Below, piece after piece: positions 20,635 through 29,148 of a DNA stretch of 64,000 nt. A model generated the notes under the pieces. It saw only the letters and a list, made by a program, of their open reading frames with translations. It was not told where the DNA came from and did no database searches. Location of the stretch: assembly GCA_021787565.1 (NCBI GenBank), contig JAJYLT010000005.1:55020-119019 (forward strand). Direction: 5' to 3'. The stretch comes from Acidobacteriota bacterium (GTDB lineage Bacteria; Acidobacteriota; UBA4820; DSQY01). The translations under genes were made by a program, and so were the position numbers. Every line of letters begins with the position of its first letter. Positions within the stretch are counted from its first letter, which is position 1.

Positions 20635-22528
20635 CAGCAGGGAGCGCTTCGATGCCGCGGTGAGCGAGGCCCTCGCCGGCCGAGAGGGGCACAAGACCGA
20701 GATCCTGGTCTGCTGCGGCACGGGCTGCCTGGCCAACGGGAGCCAGAAGGTGGCCGAGGCCTTCGCGCAGGAGGTGGAGAAGCGGGGCCTCGAGGCCGGC
20801 GTCGGCCTCTTCACCAAGAAGACGGGCTGCCACGGCTTCTGCGAGAAGGGGCCGCTGGTGGTCCTCCAGCCCTCGGGCGTCCTCTACACCAAGGTGGAGC
20901 CCCGGCACGTCCCGGACATCCTCGACAAGACGGTGGCGAAGGGAGAGTTGATCCCCCGCCTGCTCTACAAGGATCCCACAACGAAGAAGCCCGTGGAGCG
21001 CTACGCCGAGGTCCCCTTCTACAAGAACCAGACCCGCATCGCCATGCGGAACATCGGCAAGATCGACCCCGCGGACCTGGGCGACGCCCTGGCCCACGGC
21101 GCATACGCAGGCCTGGCCAAGGCCCTCTTCGGGATGACCCCCGAGCAGGTGATCGCGGAGGTGGAGAGTTCGGGCCTGCGCGGCCGGGGGGGAGCCGGTT
21201 TCGTCACGGCCCGTAAATGGAAGGCCGCCCGCAAGGCCCAGGGAGAGAGGAAGTTCCTCCTGTGCAACGGGGACGAGGGCGACCCCGGCGCCTTCAAGGA
21301 CCGCTCCATCATGGAGGGCGATCCCCACTCGGTGCTCGAGGGCATGGTGATCGGCGCCTACGCCGTCAGCGCCCACGAGGGCTACATCTACGTCCGCGAC
21401 GAGTACCCGCTGGCCGTGGTCCACCTCACGCTGGCCATGGAACAGGCCCGCCAGGCCGGCCTCCTGGGCCGCGACATCCTGGGAACCGGATTCGACTTCG
21501 ACATCTGCGTCTCGCGGGGAGGAGGGGCCTTCGTCTGCGGCGAGTCCTCGGCCCTCATGCGCTCCCTCGAAGGCAAGACGGGCGAGCCGCGCCAGAAGTA
21601 CGTCCACGCCACGGAGCGGGGCCTCTTCGACTGCCCGACGGTCCTCAACAACGTGGAGACCTGGGCCGACGTGGGCGCCATCATCCAGAACGGGGGCGCC
21701 TGGTTCGCCGCCATGGGCACGGAGCGGTCCAAGGGGACCAAGGCCTTCTCCCTGGTGGGCAAGGTGAAGAACACCGGGCTCATCGAGCTGCCCATGGGCA
21801 CCACGCTCCGCCACATCATCTACGACATCGGCGGGGGCATCCTGGGCGACCGGCCCTTCAAGGCCGTCCAGACGGGAGGTCCCTCGGGCGGCTGCCTGCC
21901 CGAATCGCACCTGGACGATCCGGTGGACTACGAGAAGCTCACCGAAGCCGGCTCCATGATGGGCTCCGGCGGCATGATCGTCATGGACGACCGAACCTGC
22001 ATGGTGGACGTGGCCCGTTACTTCCTCCGCTTCCTCGTGGAGGAGTCCTGCGGCAAGTGCGTGCCCTGCCGGGAGGGGCTCAAGCAGATGCTCGCGATCT
22101 ACGACGACCTCGTGGCCGGGCGCGGCAGGCCCGGAGACATCGAACGCATCGAGCGTCTCAGCGCGGGCATGCAGCTCGGCAGCCTGTGCGAGTTGGGCAA
22201 GAGCGCCCCCAACCCCGTGCTCTCCACGCTGCGGTATTTCCGGGAGGAGTACCTGGCCCACATCGAGCAGAAGGCTTGTCCCGCCGGCATCTGCAGGGAC
22301 CTCACGGCCTACGAGATCGTGGAGAGCTGCGAGGGCTGCGGCGTCTGCCTCAAGGCCTGCCCCGCCGAGGCCATCGCGGGGGAGAAGAAGGCCCTCCACG
22401 TGATCCACCAGGGCAAGTGCATCTCCTGCGGGGCCTGCTATGAGGTCTGCCCCACCGACGCCATCCGCTTCTTCCCCAAGGCCGAGCTGGCCCCGGCGGC
22501 AGCCGCGAGCCGCGGAGGTGCCTCATGA
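20624..22528 (+). CDS. NuoF/HydB/HndC-like FMN- and NADH-binding subunit with C-terminal 2x[4Fe-4S]
   Basis: GRGGAGFVTARKW, CNGDEGDPGAFKDR, ESCGKCVPCREG, CEGCGVCLKACP, CISCGACYEVCP. Confidence 0.93.
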   Translation: MRIDSRERFDAAVSEALAGREGHKTEILVCCGTGCLANGSQKVAEAFAQEVEKRGLEAGVGLFTKKTGCHGFCEKGPLVVLQPSGVLYTKVEPRHVPDILDKTVAKGELIPRLLYKDPTTKKPVERYAEVPFYKNQTRIAMRNIGKIDPADLGDALAHGAYAGLAKALFGMTPEQVIAEVESSGLRGRGGAGFVTARKWKAARKAQGERKFLLCNGDEGDPGAFKDRSIMEGDPHSVLEGMVIGAYAVSAHEGYIYVRDEYPLAVVHLTLAMEQARQAGLLGRDILGTGFDFDICVSRGGGAFVCGESSALMRSLEGKTGEPRQKYVHATERGLFDCPTVLNNVETWADVGAIIQNGGAWFAAMGTERSKGTKAFSLVGKVKNTGLIELPMGTTLRHIIYDIGGGILGDRPFKAVQTGGPSGGCLPESHLDDPVDYEKLTEAGSMMGSGGMIVMDDRTCMVDVARYFLRFLVEESCGKCVPCREGLKQMLAIYDDLVAGRGRPGDIERIERLSAGMQLGSLCELGKSAPNPVLSTLRYFREEYLAHIEQKACPAGICRDLTAYEIVESCEGCGVCLKACPAEAIAGEKKALHVIHQGKCISCGACYEVCPTDAIRFFPKAELAPAAAASRGGAS

Positions 22529-23340
22529 TCACCCTGACCGTCAACGGAAAGACCGTCCGCGCCCGGGAGGGCTCGCCCCTGCTGGAGGCCGTCCGCGCCG
22601 CCGGCGCCTTGATCCCCACCCTCTGCCAGCACGAGGCCCTGGAGCCTTGGGGGGGCTGCCGGCTCTGCCTGGTGGACGTGACCCGCCCCGAGTGGAACGG
22701 CTGGGCCAAGATGGTGGTCTCCTGCCTGTATCCCGCGGAGGAGGGGCTCATCGTCCAGACCCACACGGAGCGGGTGGTGGAGACGCGCAAGGTGGTGCTG
22801 GACCTGCTCCTCGCCCGCTGCCCCGAGACGCCGCTCATCCAGAGGCTGGCCCGCGAGCACGGCATCGAAAAGACCTCCTACCTGCCCAACCCCGAGCCCA
22901 CGGACTGCATCCTCTGCGGCCTCTGCACCCGCGTCTGCGACCACATCGGCGTCTTCGCCATCAGCTCCGTGAACCGAGGGGCCGGCCGGGAGATCGCCCC
23001 CCCCTTCCACGAGGCCCCGCCCGATTGCATCGGCTGCCTGGCGTGCGCCGAGGTCTGCCCCACCTCCTGCATCCCCTACGAGACCTCAGACGCCCGCAGG
23101 ACCATCTGGAACAAGGCCTTCGAGATGGTGCGGTGCCCGAGGTGCGGCAAGGCCCACATCACGAAGGCCCAGGCCGACTTCTACGCGGGCCGGAACGGCG
23201 TCCCGCAAAGCTACTTCGAGACCTGCGACGCCTGCAAGCGCCAGGAGATGGCCCACACCTTCAGCAAGCTCTCGGCGGGCGCTGGAGGGACAGAGATGGA
23301 AACAGGGAAACAGGGAAACAGGGAAACAGGGAGGCCTTAG
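22525..23340 (+). CDS. short NuoG/HydA-N-terminal-like Fe-S protein (2Fe-2S plus two 4Fe-4S, no catalytic domain)
   Basis: CRLCLVDV 2Fe-2S motif, CILCGLCTRVCD, CIGCLACAEVCP, zinc-ribbon-like CPRCGKA...CDACK; no H-cluster or molybdopterin domain. Confidence 0.85.
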   Translation: MITLTVNGKTVRAREGSPLLEAVRAAGALIPTLCQHEALEPWGGCRLCLVDVTRPEWNGWAKMVVSCLYPAEEGLIVQTHTERVVETRKVVLDLLLARCPETPLIQRLAREHGIEKTSYLPNPEPTDCILCGLCTRVCDHIGVFAISSVNRGAGREIAPPFHEAPPDCIGCLACAEVCPTSCIPYETSDARRTIWNKAFEMVRCPRCGKAHITKAQADFYAGRNGVPQSYFETCDACKRQEMAHTFSKLSAGAGGTEMETGKQGNRETGRP

Positions 23341-23383
23341 CCCCCTCGGGGAGGCCCGGCCCACGGAGGCTCCGTTGCATTCG

Positions 23384-23497
23384 CTTCTCACTTCTCACTT
23401 CTCACTTCTTACTTCTCACTTCTCACTTCTTACTTCTCACTTCTCACTTCTTACTTCTTACTTCTCACTTCTTACTTCTTGCTCCTCACTCCTCACT
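23384..23497. repeat. heptad array CTTCTCA/CTTCTTA, about 16 units
   Basis: 7-bp period over ~114 bp. Confidence 0.95.
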
Positions 23498-23523
23498 GTC
23501 CTCATCCCGGCCCGGAGGCCACG

Positions 23524-23991
23524 ATGACGAAGATCTACCGCGTCACCATCGAGCGATGCATCGCCTGCGGCAAGTGCGAGCTGGCCTGCGCCTTCGCGCA
23601 CGGCAGCGAGGGCAAGCCCAGCAAGACCCGCATCAACATCTTCCGGCGCGGCCCCGAGCTGGGCACGCCCGTGGTCTGTTTCCAGTGCGACGACGCCGCC
23701 TGCGCCTCCATCTGCCCCACCCAGGCCCTCGTGCGCAACGAGGCGACCGGCGCCATCGAGATGATCCGGGAGCGGTGCATTGGCTGTCGCCTGTGCGTCG
23801 CCGCCTGCCCCTTCGGCAACATGCTCTGGGACGAGGCCTACCACTGCGTGCAGAAGTGCGACCTCTGCGGGGGAGACCCCAAGTGCGTCCCCTTCTGCCC
23901 GACGCATGCCCTGGAGTACGTGCCGGCCGACGAGGCCGCCGCCAAACCCGAACCGCTGGTTTGGGAGGAGGCGGTGAGGGCCGGAAGGTAG
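23524..23991 (+). CDS. 4Fe-4S ferredoxin-type electron transfer subunit (HycB/CooF-like)
   Basis: CIACGKCELACAFAH, CFQCDDAACASICP, CIGCRLCVAACPFG, CDLCGGDPKCVPFCP. Confidence 0.88.
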   Translation: MTKIYRVTIERCIACGKCELACAFAHGSEGKPSKTRINIFRRGPELGTPVVCFQCDDAACASICPTQALVRNEATGAIEMIRERCIGCRLCVAACPFGNMLWDEAYHCVQKCDLCGGDPKCVPFCPTHALEYVPADEAAAKPEPLVWEEAVRAGR

Positions 23992-24102
23992 AGGGAACCG
24001 AGATGAGGTGATGAGGGGATGAGGTGATGAGGAAACCGCCGCGGCACCACGATCTTCCTTTCATCCATCATCTATCATCCATCATCCACCAAGGAGCCGG
24101 GC

Positions 24103-24615
24103 ATGACCGACCCTAACGACCAGATCCGTGAGATCCTCAAGAAAGCCTACCAGATCGAGGTGGACGGCTACACCTTTTACTCCCTGGCCGCCGACAAGTC
24201 CGCCAAGCCGGCCGTCCAGGAGCTCTTCGAAAAGCTCGCCAAGGACGAGAGTGAGCACAAGACCTACCTGCGCGAGGTGATGGGGCGTTACGAGGCCGAG
24301 GGGGCCGGAGCCTTCGTGGTGGACCGGCGGGATCCCCAGGTCAAGGCCTTCACCGACGCCATCTTCACCCAGAAGTTCAAGGAGCAGGCCCACGGTGCGG
24401 CCTTCGAGCTGGGCGCCCTCTCCGTGGGCATGCAGCTCGAGACCAACGCCATCGCCCACTTCTCCGCCGCGGCCGAGGCGGCCTCCGAGCGCGAGGTCCA
24501 GGAGTTCTACCGGTTCCTCGCCCAGTGGGAACGGGGCCACTTCGAGGCCCTCCAGGCCCTCCACGCCCTCGTCCGGGCCGACTTCTGGGAGCAGGGGGGC
24601 TTCGCACCCTTCTGA
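24103..24615 (+). CDS. ferritin-like / rubrerythrin-family diiron protein
   Basis: EVDGYTFY, KDESEHKTYL, ER..EFYRFLAQWERGHFEAL Ex2H-type spacing. Confidence 0.75.
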   Translation: MTDPNDQIREILKKAYQIEVDGYTFYSLAADKSAKPAVQELFEKLAKDESEHKTYLREVMGRYEAEGAGAFVVDRRDPQVKAFTDAIFTQKFKEQAHGAAFELGALSVGMQLETNAIAHFSAAAEAASEREVQEFYRFLAQWERGHFEALQALHALVRADFWEQGGFAPF

Positions 24616-24652
24616 CGCGAGACGCGAGAGGTTAGATGCGAGACGGCTTCCT

Positions 24653-24732
24653 TCACCTAGTCACCTAGTCACCTAGTTACCTAGTCACCTAGTCACCTAG
24701 TCACCTAGTTACCTAGTCCCCTAGTTACCTAG
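24653..24732. repeat. octad array T(C/T)ACCTAG x10
   Basis: Ten 8-bp units, two variant classes. Confidence 0.95.
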
Positions 24733-24828
24733 TCCCCTCCCGCCCCCTCCCTGAGTTGACAGCCCCTTTCTTCGGCTTTTATAATGGATTAGTTTTGATT
24801 TTTCTCTTGGGGAGGCCGGGAGCCTGCC

Positions 24829-26544
24829 ATGTCGGAACGCTTAGGGGAAATGCTCATCAAGGCGGGGCTGATCTCGCAGAAGCAGCTCCAGGAGGCCCTC
24901 CAGCTCCAGAAGACCAACGGGGGGAAGCTGGGCTATAACCTGGTCCGCCTGAACTACGTCAAGGAAGAGGACATCACCTCCCTCCTCTCGGAGCAGTACG
25001 GGGTCCCCGCCATCCACCTGGAGCACTTCGAGATCGACGAGTCCATTCTGAAGCACATCCCTTCGGACGTGGCGCAGAAGTACCTCGTCATCCCCATCGA
25101 GCGGACCGGGGCCACGCTCACGGTGGCCATGGCCGATCCCAGCAACGTCTTCGCCCTGGACGACATCCGCTTCATCACCGGCTACCAGGTGGAACCCGTG
25201 GTGGCCGCGGAGGCCTCCATCCGGGAGGCCATCGGGCGCTACTACGGCTCCACCCACGAGCTCCAGCTCAAGGAGATCATGGACGAGATCGCCAAGGGGG
25301 AGGTGGCCGACCTCGAGGTGGAGGACGAGGAGGGCGAGATCTCCGCGGAAGACCTCGAACAGGCCAGCCAGGATGCCCCCGTCGTCAAGCTCTGCAACCT
25401 GATCCTGACGGATGCGGTCCGGAAGGGAGCCAGCGACATCCACGTGGAGCCCTACGAGAAGGACTTCCGGGTCCGCTTCCGCATCGACGGCGTTCTCTAC
25501 GAGCAGCTCCGGCCGCCCATGAAGCTGAGGGAGGCCATCGCCTCCCGCCTGAAGATCCTGGCCAAGCTGGACATCGCCGAGAAGCGCCTGCCCCAGGACG
25601 GGCGCATCAAGATGCGGATGAAGCTGGACAACAAGACGAAGGAGATCGACTACCGCGTCTCCACGGTCCCCTGCCTTCACGGCGAGAAGATCGTCATGCG
25701 GCTGCTGGACAAGGAGGGCCTGAAGCTCGACCTGACCAAGCTCGGCTTTGAGGAACAGAGCATGGAGAAGTTCGAGCGGGCCATCATGAGGCCCTACGGG
25801 ATGGTGCTGGTCACCGGGCCCACCGGCTCGGGCAAGACCAACACCCTCTACTCGGCGGTGGGCCAGCTCAACAAGCCCGAGACCAACATCATGACCGCCG
25901 AGGACCCGGTGGAGTTCAACATCGAGGGCTGCAACCAGGTCCAGATGAAGGAGGCCATCGGCCTCAACTTCGCCTCGGCCCTCAGGGCCTTCCTGAGGCA
26001 GGATCCCAACATCATCCTGGTGGGCGAGATCCGCGACTTCGAGACGGCCGAGATCGCCGTCAAGGCGGCCCTCACGGGCCACCTCGTGCTCTCCACGCTG
26101 CACACCAACGACGCCCCCTCCACCATCAGCCGCCTCATGAACATGGGCATCGAGCCCTTCCTCGTGGCCACCTCCGTCCACCTCATCCAGGCCCAGCGGC
26201 TCGTCCGCCGGATCTGCAAGGAGTGCAAGGAGGAGTTCAAGCTGCCACGCAAGGCCCTGCAGGACCTGGGCTACGCCGACGAGGAGGTGGACACGGTGAA
26301 GGTCTACAAGGGCCGGGGGTGTCCCACCTGCAACAACAGCGGCTACAAGGGCCGCGTCGCGCTCATGGAGGTCATGGAGATGAGCGAGCAGCTCAGGGAG
26401 ATGGTCCTCATGGGCGCCAACGCGGTGGAACTCAAACGGCAGGCCCTGCAGGAGGGGATGATCACCCTCCGGCGCTCGGGCCTGGTGAAGATCAGCAACG
26501 GCGTCACCACCATCGAGGAAGTGGTCCGAGAAACCGTCAGTTGA
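24829..26544 (+). CDS. pilB: type IV pilus assembly ATPase PilB
   Basis: MshEN domain, GPTGSGKTNTLY, EDPVEFNIEGCNQVQ, GEIRD, LHTND, CxxC...CxxC. Confidence 0.95.
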   Translation: MSERLGEMLIKAGLISQKQLQEALQLQKTNGGKLGYNLVRLNYVKEEDITSLLSEQYGVPAIHLEHFEIDESILKHIPSDVAQKYLVIPIERTGATLTVAMADPSNVFALDDIRFITGYQVEPVVAAEASIREAIGRYYGSTHELQLKEIMDEIAKGEVADLEVEDEEGEISAEDLEQASQDAPVVKLCNLILTDAVRKGASDIHVEPYEKDFRVRFRIDGVLYEQLRPPMKLREAIASRLKILAKLDIAEKRLPQDGRIKMRMKLDNKTKEIDYRVSTVPCLHGEKIVMRLLDKEGLKLDLTKLGFEEQSMEKFERAIMRPYGMVLVTGPTGSGKTNTLYSAVGQLNKPETNIMTAEDPVEFNIEGCNQVQMKEAIGLNFASALRAFLRQDPNIILVGEIRDFETAEIAVKAALTGHLVLSTLHTNDAPSTISRLMNMGIEPFLVATSVHLIQAQRLVRRICKECKEEFKLPRKALQDLGYADEEVDTVKVYKGRGCPTCNNSGYKGRVALMEVMEMSEQLREMVLMGANAVELKRQALQEGMITLRRSGLVKISNGVTTIEEVVRETVS

Positions 26545-26563
26545 CCCGTTCACGGAGGGCCCC

Positions 26564-27715
26564 ATGACCGTCACGATCCATCAGTTGCTAAAATTCTTGG
26601 TGGACCACGGGGGCTCCGACCTTCACATCACGGTCAATTCCCCGCCCCAGATCCGGATCCACGGCAAGCTCACGCCCATCGAGGGGACCAAGCCCCTCAC
26701 GGCGGCCGAGACCAAGCAGCTCTGCTACAGCATCCTGACCGACCAGCAGAAGCACAAATTCGAGGAGAACCTCGAACTGGACCTCTCCTTCGGCATCAAA
26801 GGGCTCTCCCGCTTCCGGGGAAACATCTTCAGCCAGCGCGGCGCGGTGGCGGGGGCCTTCCGCACCATCCCCTACGAGATAAGGGGGTTCCAGGAACTGG
26901 GGCTACCGACGATTGTGGAGAAGCTCTGCGAAAAGCCCAGGGGACTCATCCTCGTGACCGGGCCCACGGGCTCGGGAAAGTCCACCACGCTGGCGGCCAT
27001 GATCGACAAAATCAACCGCGAGCGGAGCGACCACATCATCACCATCGAGGACCCGGTCGAGTACCTCCACCCCCACAAGTCCTGCGTAGTGAACCAGCGT
27101 GAGATCGGCTCCGACACCTACTCCTTCAAGAATGCGCTCAAGAGCATCCTGCGCCAGGACCCGGACGTGGTCCTCATCGGCGAGATGCGCGACCTGGAGA
27201 CCATCGAGGCGGCCCTCAGGATCGCCGAGACGGGCCACCTCACCTTCGCCACCCTCCACACCAACTCCTCGGTGGAGACCGTCAACAGGATCATCGACGT
27301 CTTCCCCAGCCACCAGCAGTCCCAGGTCAGGACCCAGCTCTCCTTCGTGCTCCAGGGAATCCTCTGCCAGTCCCTCCTGCCCACGCGGGACGGAAAGGGA
27401 CGCTGCCTCACGGTGGAGATCATGGTGCCGAACGCCGCCATCCGGAACCTGATTCGCGAGGACAAGGTGCACCAGCTCTATTCGGTCATGCAGACGGGCC
27501 AGTCGGGCCACGGCATGCAGACCTTCAACCAGTCCCTCGCCGACCTGTACCTCAAGGGGAGAATCGACCTGGAGACGGCCATGGCCCGGTCCTCCATGCC
27601 GGACGAGCTCCAGGAGCTCATCAACCGCAACATCACCTTGGGACAACGGCGCATGACCGCGCCCCCGCCGACCTCCGCCCCCACCCGGGGGCCCATGCCG
27701 GTGCGCAAGCCCTGA
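26564..27715 (+). CDS. pilT: type IV pilus retraction ATPase PilT
   Basis: GPTGSGKSTTLAAMID, EDPVEYLHPHKSCVVNQREIG, GEMRD, LHTNS. Confidence 0.96.
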   Translation: MTVTIHQLLKFLVDHGGSDLHITVNSPPQIRIHGKLTPIEGTKPLTAAETKQLCYSILTDQQKHKFEENLELDLSFGIKGLSRFRGNIFSQRGAVAGAFRTIPYEIRGFQELGLPTIVEKLCEKPRGLILVTGPTGSGKSTTLAAMIDKINRERSDHIITIEDPVEYLHPHKSCVVNQREIGSDTYSFKNALKSILRQDPDVVLIGEMRDLETIEAALRIAETGHLTFATLHTNSSVETVNRIIDVFPSHQQSQVRTQLSFVLQGILCQSLLPTRDGKGRCLTVEIMVPNAAIRNLIREDKVHQLYSVMQTGQSGHGMQTFNQSLADLYLKGRIDLETAMARSSMPDELQELINRNITLGQRRMTAPPPTSAPTRGPMPVRKP

Positions 27716-27741
27716 AGGCTTAGAACAGGGAGGGAGGAACC

Positions 27742-28944
27742 ATGCCCCAGTTCGAGTGGAAAGGCCGCAGGCGAAGCGGAGAGACGATAGAGGGCGCCAT
27801 GGCCGCCGACAACAAGGACGCCGTCATCGCGGCCCTCCGACGCCAGCAGATCGTCGCCACGAGGGTCAAGGAGAAGGGCAAGGAGCTCGCCCTCCCGAAA
27901 TTCGGCGGCGGCGTGAAAACGAAGGAGCTGGCCATCTTCACCCGCCAGTTCTCCGTCATGATCGACGCGGGCCTCCCCGTCGTGCAGTGCCTGGAGATCC
28001 TGGGTTCCCAGCAGTCCAATAGGGCCTTCCAGCGCGTGCTCTTCGAGATCCGCGAGGACGTGGAGGCGGGCTCCAGCCTCCACGAGGCCTTCAAGAAGCA
28101 TCCCAAGGTCTTCAACGACCTCTACTGCAACCTGGTGGCGGCCGGGGAGGCGGGCGGCATCCTGGACACGATCCTCCAGCGCCTCTCGATCTACATCGAG
28201 AAGGCCGTCAAGCTGCGCGCCGCGATCAAGTCCGCCATGATCTACCCCGTGGTGGTCGTCACGGTGGCCGTCCTGGTCGTGATGGTCATCATGTGGAAGG
28301 TGGTCCCCACCTTCGCCAACCTGTTCGAAGGCCTGGGCGCACGGCTCCCCCTGCCCACCCGGATCGTCATCGCCATCAGCAATTTCCTGGGGCGCTGGGC
28401 CTGGCTGGTCATCCTCCTGGTCATCGCGGTGGCGGTCACCATCCGCCTCTACTACAAGACGCCCGGGGGCCGGTACACCATCGACAAGATCCTGCTCAAG
28501 GTGCCGGTCTTCGGCATCGTCCTGAAGAAGATCGCCGTGGCCCGCTTCTGCCGGACCCTAGCGACGCTCGTCTCCTCCGGCGTGCCCATCCTGGAGGGGC
28601 TGGACATCACCGCCCGCACCTCCGGCAACGCCATCGTGGAAGAGGCCATCATGAAGACGCGAAAGGCGGTGGAGGAGGGCAAGACCCTCACCCAGCCCCT
28701 GGAGGAATCCAAGATATTTCCCGGCATGGTGACCCAGATGATCAACGTGGGCGAGTCCACCGGCGCCCTCGACGCCATGCTCGGCAAGATCGCCGACTTC
28801 TACGAGGACGAGGTGGACGAGGCCGTGGGCAACCTCATGTCCATGCTGGAGCCCGTCATCATCGTCTTTCTGGGCGTCACCATCGGCGGCATCGTCATCG
28901 CCATGTACATGCCCATGTTCTCCCTCATCCAGCAGATCCAGTAA
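27742..28944 (+). CDS. pilC: type IV pilus inner-membrane platform protein PilC
   Basis: FTRQFSVMIDAGLPVVQCLEIL, GEAGGILDTIL, FCRTLATLVSSGVPILEGL, IFPGMVTQMINVGESTGALD. Confidence 0.96.
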   Translation: MPQFEWKGRRRSGETIEGAMAADNKDAVIAALRRQQIVATRVKEKGKELALPKFGGGVKTKELAIFTRQFSVMIDAGLPVVQCLEILGSQQSNRAFQRVLFEIREDVEAGSSLHEAFKKHPKVFNDLYCNLVAAGEAGGILDTILQRLSIYIEKAVKLRAAIKSAMIYPVVVVTVAVLVVMVIMWKVVPTFANLFEGLGARLPLPTRIVIAISNFLGRWAWLVILLVIAVAVTIRLYYKTPGGRYTIDKILLKVPVFGIVLKKIAVARFCRTLATLVSSGVPILEGLDITARTSGNAIVEEAIMKTRKAVEEGKTLTQPLEESKIFPGMVTQMINVGESTGALDAMLGKIADFYEDEVDEAVGNLMSMLEPVIIVFLGVTIGGIVIAMYMPMFSLIQQIQ

Positions 28945-29028
28945 AGATGAGATAGAGGCAGAGAACCAGGGAAACAGAGAGACAGGGAGGGAAAAAGGGG
29001 GGCGAGACGGGAGACGCGGGCGGGGCCG

Positions 29029-29097
29029 CAAGAGGCCTCTCCAGCGGCTGACTGGCCGTCTCCTTTCCATCTGTCGCGCTCTGAAGAGCGCTCCCAC
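29029..29097. repeat. two-hairpin REP/BIME-like element
   Basis: GAGGCCTCTCCAGCGGC...TCGCGCTCTGAAGAGCGCTCCCAC, same family as 33054-33124. Confidence 0.65.
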
Positions 29098-29148
29098 GCG
29101 CCCTCGCATCCCAATCGTGCTTTTCCAATTCGCAATTCGCCGTGCCTT

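Noticed and set aside
20546-22408. 620-aa minus-strand ORF
   Set aside because: Antisense to the NuoF-like gene; no motifs.
24653-24732. CRISPR array candidate
   Set aside because: Direct 8-bp units without spacers; not CRISPR. The same holds for 23384-23497 and 34326-34453.
24841-26574. 577-aa minus-strand ORF
   Set aside because: Antisense to pilB; composition-driven.
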